DNA of 64,000 bases from Congeria kusceri. Taxonomy: Eukaryota > Mollusca > Bivalvia > Myida > Dreissenidae. The stretch covers positions 558,001 to 622,000 of the forward strand of contig JAPFQT010000085.1 in assembly GCA_027627225.1 (NCBI GenBank), given 5' to 3'. The notes under the pieces are model-generated. The model was not told where the DNA came from, did not search any database, and saw only the letters and a list, made by a program, of their open reading frames with translations. The position numbers were made by a program, and so were the translations under genes. Positions 57,205 through 64,000 of the stretch are shown one piece after another (the stretch's first letter is position 1; every line of letters starts with the position of its first letter).

Positions 57205-59400
57205 AATGTGCAGTCTCACATGTTTTGGCTGTGCGAAATAATTGCCCTAACTGACCCTTTTCCTGTTGTACAATACATTTGTTGTTCATATTTCAAGGTT
57301 TGAAATGCACATTGTTTGTTTGCTACCTTGTAGACATACGGTACCCTAGTAGCTTGTTGCACAAAAAGGCATAATAAATATCAAAACAAGAGCTGTCAAG
57401 GGACAGCGCGCTCGACTATTTGAAGTATTTCAGTTGGTACATATTTTGGATAGTGAACGGGGCATAATTTTTTTTTTGTATTTTTTTTGTATTTTTAAGT
57501 TAAGCCTCGTATAGTTTATACATTTTTGAAACAAAAACGTTAACCACAAAGTCTATGTAAAAAGTGGACTAACTCTGTCAAAATACATAGCAGAGTTATG
57601 GGTAATGTTGCCCCTGATAATAGAGTTGATGACAAAGGTTATTTCCAAGTTTCAAGTGAATAACTTATATAGTTTTGAAGTAACAAAACTTTTGAATAGA
57701 AACTTTAACCATAAAATCTATGTGAAAAAGGGGCATAAATCTGTCAAAATACAAAACATAGTTATTGGTAATGTTGCCCCTGATACTAGAGTTGATGACA
57801 AAAGTTAGTGCCAAGTTTCAAGTGAATAACTTATGTAGTTTTGAAATTACCAAACTTTTTAATATAAACTTTAAAAGAAAATCTAATTGAAAAGAGGACA
57901 TAACTCTGTCAAAATACAAAATAGAGTTATGGGTAATCTTACCCCTGGTACTAGAGTTGATAATAAAGGTTAGTTCCAAGTTTCAAGTAAATAACTTATG
58001 TAGTTTTTGAAGTAACACAACTTTTGAATATAAACTTTACACAGAAAATCTATGTGAAAAGGGACATAACTATATCAAAATACAAAATAGAGTTATCGGG
58101 AATATTCACCCTGATATTGGAGTTGATGGCAAAGGCATATTCCAAGTTTCAAGTGAATAGCTTTTGTAGTATTGAAGTTACAAAACTTTTGAATATTTAC
58201 TTTAACCATAACATCTATGTGAACAAGGGACATAACTCTGTCAAATACAAAACCTAGTTATGGGTAATGTTGCCCCTGATAATAGAGTTGATGACAAATG
58301 ATTATTTCCAAGTTTCAAGCTAATAACTTATGTAGTTTTGAAGTAACAAAACTTTTGAATAGAAACTTTAACCATACAATCTATGTGAAAAGGGGCATAA
58401 CTCTGTTAAACTACAAAACATAGTTATTGATAATGTTGCCCCTGATACTAGAGTTGATGACAAAGGTTAGTGCCAAGTTTCAAGTGAATAACTTATGTAG
58501 TTTTGAAGTTACCAAACTTTTGAATATAAACTTTAAAATAAAATCTAAGTGAAAAGGGGACATAACTCTTTCAAAATACCAAATAGAGTTATGGGTAATG
58601 TTGCCCCTGGTACTAGAGTTGATGATAAAGGTTAGTTCCAAGTTTCAAGTAAATAACTTATGTAGTTTTGAAGTAACAACTTTTGAATATAAACTTTAAA
58701 CAGAAAATTTATGTGAAAAAGGGACATAACTCAATCAAAATACAAAATTGAGTTTTCGGGAATGTTCACCCTGATACTGGAGTTGATGACAAAGGTATAT
58801 TCCAAGTTTCAAGTAAATAGCTTTTGTAGTATTGAAGATACAAAACTTTTGAATATTAACTTTAACCAGAAAACCTATGTGAAAAAGGGGCATAACTCTG
58901 TCAAATACAAAACAAAGTTATGAGGAATGTTGCCCTTGATACTGGAGTTGATGACAAAGGTAAGTTCCAAGTTTCAAGTGAATAACTTATACAGTTTTGA
59001 AGTTACCAAACGTTTGAATATAAACTTTAACCAGAAAATCTGAGTGAAAAATGGGCATAAGTTAACTCTGTAAAAATACAAAACAGAGTTATACGGAATG
59101 TTGCCCTTGATACTGGAGTTGATGACAAAGGTTAGTTACAAGTTTCAAGTGAATAACTTATGTATTTTTGAAGTTACAAGACTTTTGAATATAAACTTTA
59201 ACCAAATTCAGACGTGGACGCGGATGCCGACGCCGGGGGTAGTAGGAAAGCCCACATATTCTTTGAATAGTCGAGCTAATAAGTATATTTTGCAACCAAA
59301 ACAGCATAAAAGACAAAATGTTTTGATATGATCTACAAATTATCGTTAATTCTAATTGAAATGTTTTCCAGCCGCAAACTATGATACTGTGCCTTTAAGT
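57205..59400. mobile_element. MITE E5b (host of the nested P1 element)
   Basis: Outer parts 57205-57386 and 59280-59400 together match the uninterrupted E5a (41044-41399). Left 'TTTAAATGTGCAGTCTCACA' corresponds to AAAGGAACAGTTTCACAG; right 'TATTTTGCAACCAAAACAGC' and 'ACTATGATACTGTGCCTTTA' correspond to its right half. The insertion point lies between TATCAAAA and TAATTATGTTTTGC of E5a. Confidence 0.75.
57387..59279 (+). mobile_element. HINE/pearl-like element, family P1, complete
   Basis: Head CAAGAGCTGTCAAGGGACAG with CGCGCTCGACTATTTGAAG. About eleven units of about 165-170 bp follow ('GGGGCATAACTCTGTC', 'GAGTTATGGGTAATGTTGCC', 'CTAGAGTTGATGACAAAGG', 'CCAAGTTTCAAGTGAATAAC'), arranged as higher-order repeats of about four units. 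Then GACGCGGATGCCGACGCCGG, hairpin TATTC-TTT-GAATA (59257-59269) and GTCGAGCTAA. Comparison with the empty E5a shows insertion between A and T without target duplication, as expected for Helitrons. Confidence 0.85.
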
Positions 59401-59973
59401 TAGACATTAGTTCGGTCTACATTGGGAAATGACATTTTTGATATTTCTACTTACAAAACATAATGTAACAAATTGATTTTCTATGGCACTATGAATGATA
59501 CAATATGATAGAAATGAGCTATTTTAAGACATGTACATTAAATAAATAATACATAATATTATACACAATGATATATTTGGTAAAAACAAATAAGCAAAAA
59601 GGTTTGCAAAAAAAAACCCAGTGGGTATCGAATTCACGACTTGGGAGCCATACTCGGAAATGACGGTAGACAGCGCTCTAACCAACTGCGCTATTCTGAT
59701 GCATCATGTGTAAACTAAGGGTATCCTAAATGCTCACAATTCTGACGTCAAAATGTAAACATGAAAAGGGCCAAACAAACACGATCCTTATTATAAATTC
59801 ATTTATGATCTTAGAGGGTGTACAATATTTTCCCTTTATAGATAACCTATTTTAACCGTTATTATATGCCAGTATTAATATCTGAATTTCAATTTTTTTT
59901 AAAGAAATTTCCCCCTTAATGCCCTCTTCGATGACATAGTCTCTTTAACATCATTGTTTTTCTTGTACTCACT
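59401..59973. other. Spacer with a tRNA-like sequence
   Basis: Apart from the tRNA-like sequence, 'CTTCGATGACATAGTCTCTT' with TAAC near 59930 looks like the right end of another AAAGAGAC-type inverted-repeat element whose left end I cannot place. Confidence 0.45.
59619..59698 (-). other. tRNA-like sequence (worn)
   Basis: On the minus strand: 'AATAGCGCAGTTGGTTAGAG' (A box) and 'GTCGTGAATTCGATACCCAC' (B box). The distance between them exceeds that of a normal tRNA and no proper anticodon arm is seen, so it is probably SINE-like or a pseudogene. Confidence 0.5.
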
Positions 59974-60212
59974 GTGCAAGCGGTCAGCTCGAGAAAATCT
60001 TGGGAAAGCAACTGCTGTAATAAGTTTACCCAGCCTCCGCGCAGAGATTTAACTGGTTCTGAGCATAGCTCGATTTTAAATCCCTGCCGGCATGAAGTTC
60101 CACACAATCTGACCACACAAGCGATTTTCCAAACATCCCAAAAGTGCAACCTTCAACAGCATCATTCAATGACTAATCGAGCGAAAACCTACTTTGAACA
60201 AAACAATATTAG

Positions 60213-60268
60213 CATCATCATTATCATCATCATCATCATCATGGTCGTTATCATCATCATATCAGCTG

Positions 60269-60305
<37 letters not shown>

Positions 60306-60374
60306 GTGTTCAGCATCATCAACATCATCATGTTCATCATCATCATCATTATCATTATCATCATCATCATCTTT
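60213..60374. repeat. (CAT)n microsatellite
   Basis: CATCATCAT runs with GTT, GCA and ATT interruptions. Open frames on both strands here (Ser-, His- or Asp-rich) are by-products. Confidence 0.9.
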
Positions 60375-60599
60375 TTCCTTCATTTTATTTAATAGTACAT
60401 AGATCTAATTGACTTATGTTCTCTCAATGCGCTAAAGAGGCATTGACCTGCCACATATATACAACGATTGCTTTATGCCTTGTGCGTCGCTGCATAAACT
60501 AAATCGTTCACGGTATGGGTTGAAAATTTCCGAATACAGGCATGCGCTCACGTTTTTACGTCGACGAACATATGCGGCGCTACAGGGCGTTTCATCGAC

Positions 60600-61085
60600 A
60601 GCCGACGACAGCAGCATCTATTCATGATAAATTCCTTGCTACCGGAAGTGTAACAGACCACTGCCAAATTCACGGGAAACAGAGGGTCACATTCAAATTC
60701 TTAATTTGAAAATGAATCAAAACTAGAATTTGTGTTTAATATAACATTGTGCTTTTGGAATATTTGCATGATCAATTGATATTGTATTATGCTTTCCGTG
60801 TCTTCAAACATTAATGCGTGTCTTTGTCAGAAAATAGATAACATTTCAGAATTTAAATACTTTTCTTCATTTTTGACTAAGATTCTATATAAAAACCATC
60901 CCAGACGTCTTGAGCATGAGAGAGGCCAGCGTGGAGCTGAGACCGTTATATTTTGGGGACGTATGTCCATGATTCTTACTACAACGCTCCGTATGCCGGG
61001 ACAAAACCAAAACACAAAATGCTACAGAGCAACAGAGTCCTTGCAAATCCCGAAGTCGACCGTCGCCATCCGTCCACACAGTTTG
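60600..61085 (+). pseudogene. Tc1/mariner-like transposase, scrambled fragments
   Basis: Two separated stretches look like Tc1 transposase. At 60623-60690, 'HDKFLATGSVTDHCQIHGK' corresponds to the linker after the helix-turn-helix (the xFxATGSVxDxPRSGR block). At 60911-60973, 'EHERGQRGAETVIFWGRMSM' corresponds to the EHDRxGGGSVMVWGGISM block. The parts between are missing or unreadable. This is a weaker call than 54421-55028. Confidence 0.5.
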
Positions 61086-61165
61086 TTTTTTTGTTAATTC
61101 CATTTTCCAAACAGTTATAGCTATGATCAGTGTTACAGGATGTCAAACCTGTTATTGGTTTGCGA

Positions 61166-61434
61166 CCTGGGCCAGTATTCACCAACCCACTGTTAGACTT
61201 CTGAATAAAGGATAGACTTAGACTCTATAAATAATACGTGTGCGTTTGGAACTGTCCCAGATACCAATGTTCCAATGTTGCTTATGTCATTAATAAATCG
61301 TTATAAATAAGGACTGGTAAATTAGCATCGGTGAATATCAAGAAATATTCAAAGTACAGCCTTTTTAGAAAGAACAATTTTAAGAATATCCTTTATTCTT
61401 AAGTCTAAGAGTCGGTTGGTGAATACGAGCCCTG
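61166..61434. mobile_element. GGGCCC-type MITE, copy G6
   Basis: The ends CCTGGGCCAGTATTCACCAA and TTGGTGAATACGAGCCCTG are inverted repeats continuing inwards (TTAGACTTCTGAATAAAGGA with TCCTTTATTCTTAAGTCTAA). 269 bp. Confidence 0.85.
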
Positions 61435-61727
61435 TGCTAATAAAATAAAGCACTGTTATTGGTTGCATTTTCTATTGTTAAAGTAACTGATCTCTTAATT
61501 AATCTGTGATCATTACATGTATAATCCACTATACTGATCAAAAGAATACAGTGCCCACGTACACGAAGAATGTGAACAAATGCTGTTGCCCTGAATATAT
61601 TGAAACTGAAAAACTTGAAATAATAGTTTTAGCGACACTGTTAAAAGAACATAATTCTTAGTTTAGCGTTTTTGAAACATGGAAACTGTATACTCATGAG
61701 CAGTGCTAAATATGCCAAATTAAAAAT

Positions 61728-61864
61728 GTCGCAGTGGTGGGATGGATATGGTGTCCGCCTTTCGATCGTGAGGTTACGAGTTCGATCCGGATTGGGGTAG
61801 CGTTTGAATGATCTTTCTCAAGACACCAAGTACTGGTTCTACCCAGGGAATTGACTCGAAAGTG
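61728..61864 (+). mobile_element. tRNA-derived SINE, 3'-truncated
   Basis: 'GTCGCAGTGGTGGGATGGAT' and 'GGTGTCCGCCTTTCGATCG', B-box-like 'GAGTTCGATCC', then 'AGACACCAAGTACTGGTTCT'. It lacks the tail found at 6.8 kb. Confidence 0.8.
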
Positions 61865-62353
61865 TAAATTACCTCGCTAATACGAAATAAAGATCAGATA
61901 TTTGAGAATATAGCCCTGATGTATCGTCAAACTTATCTATTTCGATTTGAATCAATATAGCAATTCCTCCGACGGCAACTCGATCGTCAAATTTTGACAC
62001 ATTTATACACAATGATTCAACAATCGTGCATATAATCACGTAAACATATATTCCTTGGTACGGAAATTTTGTAAAACGACAAACTAAACAAATAAATGAC
62101 AAAGGAGCATTTCTTATAATACAGCTTCTATATTATTATTTTTGACGAATCGTGCAAACTGTACACGACTTTCACATAACATAGTATACGCTTTCGTCAT
62201 AGTAGTAGTAATTCACATACGGACAGAATTTAATTGCACAAGTAGACCAGAATCACTCTTCAAATAAGCTTAAAAATGCAGGCACGAAATCACCAAGTAC
62301 GTCTTCGGCAACGCTTTTCAATGTCTAAAGAATAATTGAACACATCAAACCAA
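61865..62353. other. Spacer, nothing recognised
   Basis: No reading frame or repeat family recognised. Confidence 0.45.
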
Positions 62354-62624
62354 CTGGGCCCCTCTTCACCGACCTATTATTAGACTTAAGACTAATATTA
62401 AAGAATATTCTTGAACCGTTATGTTCTAAGAGCATACATAAATTTCAATCTGACTTGGTATTCAGGCAATCTAATTACAACATTCTTTATTTAGAGCGAG
62501 TTGTTAAAGATATAAGCAACATTGGTACCAAGAATATTTGCAAACGCAGAAGTATATTTTCTTGATTTAAAGTCGGTTCTTTATTCTGACGTCTAAGAAT
62601 AAATCGGTGAATACGGGCCCTGGG
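62354..62624. mobile_element. GGGCCC-type MITE, copy G7
   Basis: The ends CTGGGCCCCTCTTCACCGAC and ATCGGTGAATACGGGCCCTG are inverted repeats with inner TTAGACTTAAGA/TCTAAGAATAAA pairing. 271 bp. Confidence 0.85.
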
Positions 62625-62669
62625 CAACAAACTCTTCTCCCTCGGACAGTCCGATACGAAACCACGTAT

Positions 62670-62950
62670 CTTAGATCGTGTAGCTAGTACTTTTTCGCGT
62701 GCAATAAGTACACACATGATAACGCGATGAAATAATACAAGATAATAACCCAATACTTTAGATCTTAACACAAGACAGGAAAAGATAATATGCAATATGG
62801 TACAATATTAATGCATGTATGCATCAATATAAATCTACAAATAGTGAAGAATCGATACAAAAAATCAATTAAATTTATGAATTTGTAATGGACCCGTGCG
62901 TGTGTGTTGCGATGCGTAGCCTTGCGTAATTCAAATGATAGAGGATACTC
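62670..62950. repeat. Block shared with 54.15-54.39 kb
   Basis: 'GCGTGCAATAAGTACACACA', 'AATATGCAATATGGTACAAT', 'GCGTAGCCTTGCGTAATTCA' run in the same order as at 54 kb. Both copies lie near Tc1 remnants. Confidence 0.6.
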
Positions 62951-63074
62951 TAATTCTACAATAAAAGTTAATATTACTTGTCAATTGACTATCTCTACAT
63001 TTCTACATGAAGCGCTTACTTATCTAGATAGACTGGATATCGAGTGTTAATGACAAACCATAACGAGCCATTTT

Positions 63075-63425
63075 ATTTCAAAAAAAAATCCATTTATCGT
63101 TGTTTATCGGCCAATAAACAACGAATTGGAGTTCTGATGCGTAGGAATTAATCCAGAACAGCGTTCGTCCGAGTTGTTTAATAGCCACGCATCCGAACGA
63201 CAAAGAGTTGTTTATTGACCGATAAACAACGATAATGCTAAAATTATTTCGATTATAACATAATTTGATTTATATTCCTGCAGTTATAATTTGAACTACT
63301 TTGTACAATGCACCGCTTAGAATTTGGACTAATCTGGATTTTTGCGTTGTTTATTGGGAAGTTTAAAAACGATAATTGTGTTTTTTATATATAGAAAAAT
63401 AAGCGAGTATCATGTTAGAATATTT
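63075..63425 (+). mobile_element. FB copy 8, near-complete unit
   Basis: Palindrome at 63096-63122, loop 'TTGGAGTTCTGATGCGTAGG' and 'TAGCCACGCATCCGAACGAC', second palindrome at 63207-63232, then 'CACCGCTTAGAATTTGGACT', 'TTGCGTTGTTTATTGGGAAG' and the end 'AAGCGAGTATCATGTTAGAA'. It is the best plus-orientation reference copy. Confidence 0.85.
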
Positions 63426-63519
63426 AAAAACAATCAATTGCATGACGCATACACCTATCATATATCTGTCCATCATTTCAAAAAGCACTGGCGTTTCAAC
63501 GACAGAACGCTGCAGACAC

Positions 63520-63890
63520 CTGTGACGTAGACGTCCGAAATTCGGAGTAACATTTACACCGAGACACCGTGCATTGCGGTGGTTCTGGACACGACGTCAT
63601 TCTCGACCTTCACTAGCGTTGTCTTCGCCGAGGACATCCAAAATCACTGTAACCGGAAATAACCACAGAGCGCGCGTGTACCGGTGTACAGGTGAACGGT
63701 TTCCCGGATGTCGTGTGTACGATCGTCTGGGTAGGAAATCCAAACATTAATACAATCAAGCATGTCTGGGGTGAGTTGGGAAGGCGTGTTTTACCAATGT
63801 GACAACACAACAACTGGCAAGAACCAGAAGTAGATTGTCTGCAAGCACTGAACACCCTCACCCAGCGTTACATCCACAATATAATTTTGC
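63520..63890 (+). pseudogene. Tc1/mariner-like transposase, frameshifted fragment with lost catalytic Glu
   Basis: 'RRPKFGVTFTPRHRALRWFW' (63529 onward) matches the RRPxxGVxLTxRHRxxRLxWA block. After a frame change come 'NHRARVYRCTGERFPGCRVY' (the GRxRVWRRxGERF block) and then 'NINTIKHVWGELGRR' (63743 onward). In the last the usual NPIEHxWxELGRR has Pro to Thr and the catalytic Glu replaced by Lys. The region carrying the second Asp is deleted. At 63966-63992 the 'TGTCTGGGGTGAGTTGGGAA' stretch of 63763 occurs a second time, so part of the fragment is duplicated about 205 bp downstream. Confidence 0.8.
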
Positions 63891-64000
63891 ATGTTTGTGA
63901 ATGTTGCAAGTTTTCTTAATGACGACAGTGTCCTGAAAAGTAAAAGGGACATAATTGCAGTTCCTGTCTGGGGTGAGTTGGGAAGGCGTGATGGATCAAT

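Noticed and set aside
59974..60402. 142-codon open frame ending in poly-Ser
   Set aside because: The second half is the (CAT)n microsatellite and the first half overlaps a motif seen in other repeats; no domain recognised.

Overview
This window reads as gene-poor, repeat-dense, AT-rich animal intergenic DNA. The best guess is a bivalve mollusc, possibly Dreissena-like. The grounds are the repeat types: non-autonomous elements with an 'ACAAGAG' head, internal tandem units of about 150-190 bp and a hairpin plus CTAA tail (like the 'pearl'/Helitron-related HINE elements known from bivalves); tRNA-derived SINEs; 'AAAGGGACAGTTTC' and 'GGGCCCGTATT' inverted-repeat elements; and Tc1/mariner remnants. 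Species is inference. I found no intact host gene. The only protein-like sequence is decayed transposon coding: a LINE C-terminus at 39.3-39.8 kb, Tc1/mariner transposase remnants at 54.4-55.0, 60.6-61.1 and 63.5-63.9 kb, and a possible zinc-finger scrap at 4.8 kb.

Layout. 0-8 kb: a foldback repeat at the left edge, a 26-bp minisatellite (1.56-2.70 kb), two inverted-repeat DNA elements (2.74-3.22 and 3.90-5.42 kb), a SINE and low-complexity DNA. 8.15-23.4 kb is the first copy of a large segmental duplication: foldback cluster, HINE-like element, 22-bp CACGTG array, 2-kb minisatellite and further elements. 23.4-31 kb holds nested MITEs, chimeric HINE-like elements and a 31-bp tandem array. 31.1-52.3 kb is the second copy of the duplication, expanded by copy-specific insertions that include a 2.84-kb (ACT)n-type array next to a LINE 3' end. 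52.4-53.7 kb is a minisatellite that changes unit from about 27 to 32 bp. 53.7-64 kb has Tc1/mariner remnants, a partial third copy of part of the duplication, a nested pair of elements, a (CAT)n tract, more MITEs and a foldback repeat.

How the parts fit. The two duplication copies are diverged but alignable by eye over many blocks, so they work as an insertion record. At about ten places one copy holds an element and the other the empty site, which fixes element boundaries. Several chemically different tandem cores share the same ends, which suggests one Helitron-like terminus system carrying many cores. I see no sign of an operon-like or otherwise novel protein system. The interest here is in repeat architecture. 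All alignments were made by eye, so boundaries are usually good to a few to a few tens of bases.
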